Origin: an uncultured Bacilli bacterium
GTDB lineage: Bacteria > Bacillota_I > Bacilli_A > RF39 > UBA660
Direction: 5' to 3'
Length of the DNA stretch: 13,058 nucleotides
Assembly (NCBI GenBank): GCA_910587725.1
Contig: CAJUNG010000036.1
Location: 5,506 to 18,563, forward strand
Shown in pieces: positions 13,039-13,058 of the stretch. The translations under genes were made by a program, and so were the position numbers. Numbering within the stretch: position 1 is the stretch's first letter; every line of letters starts with the position of its first letter. Below the pieces are notes generated by a model. The model saw only the letters and a program-made list of their open reading frames with translations, did no database searches and was not told the DNA's origin.

Positions 13039-13058
13039 ATCACAAGGTGTTACAACAT

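Noticed and set aside
1..13058. UGA read as tryptophan (Mycoplasma-like code), suggested by no TGA stop among the confident genes
   Set aside because: The only tRNA-Trp seen has anticodon CCA, the confident genes are complete without internal TGA, and absence of TGA stops is common in AT-rich genomes.

Overview
The window is AT-rich, dense double-stranded bacterial DNA with strong AGGAGG-type ribosome sites, sigma-A-like promoters and T-tailed hairpin terminators. It carries a CwlJ-type spore cortex hydrolase, LysM repeats, collagen-like (Gly-X-Y) proteins with a BclA-like tip, and a protein whose N-terminus resembles TasA/camelysin-like envelope proteins. Together these point to a low-GC, endospore-forming Bacillota. 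The genus cannot be fixed from sequence alone; a Bacilli or Erysipelotrichia-type gut or anaerobic lineage is a guess. A normal tRNA-Trp(CCA), and TAA or TAG ends on every complete gene, fit the standard bacterial code.

Layout. 1-443: 3' end of a LysM-repeat protein gene (+). 655-1080: cwlJ (-). 1163-1236: tRNA-Trp (+) behind a near-consensus promoter that contains a perfect 25-bp palindrome. 1288-2264: an accessory stretch with a Cys/His/Asp hydrolase-like gene and short, frame-disrupted reading frames. 2332-2658: a secreted Cys/His-rich 'CPYH' protein. 2718-3763 (-): three consecutive collagen-like reading frames that look like one modular gene cut at equivalent points; the last has lost a usable start codon. 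4035-5165 (-) and 5257-5994 (+): a divergent pair, a DUF4268 PD-(D/E)xK protein and an unknown protein. 6087-7112 (-): zinc alcohol/polyol dehydrogenase. 7113-7638: a long intergenic region with palindromes and a decayed gene. 7639-8262: pentapeptide-repeat protein (+). 8338-9036 (-): a GDPD-fold protein lacking catalytic residues, divergent from cardiolipin synthase (9143-10657, +). 10686-13005 (-): an apparent three-gene operon with a large envelope protein first, then DUF1294, then hypoxanthine-DNA glycosylase.

How it fits together. Most of the window is single-gene units in convergent or divergent pairs, with shared bidirectional terminators between convergent genes. The biological theme is the cell and spore envelope: LysM, CwlJ, collagen-like filaments, the CPYH secreted protein, cardiolipin synthase and its GDPD-like neighbour, and the anchored 513-residue protein. 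The most unusual region is 1900-3763, where several reading frames are each broken by a single base at an A-run or by a missing start codon. That pattern could mean gene decay, slippage-dependent expression, or homopolymer errors in the assembly.
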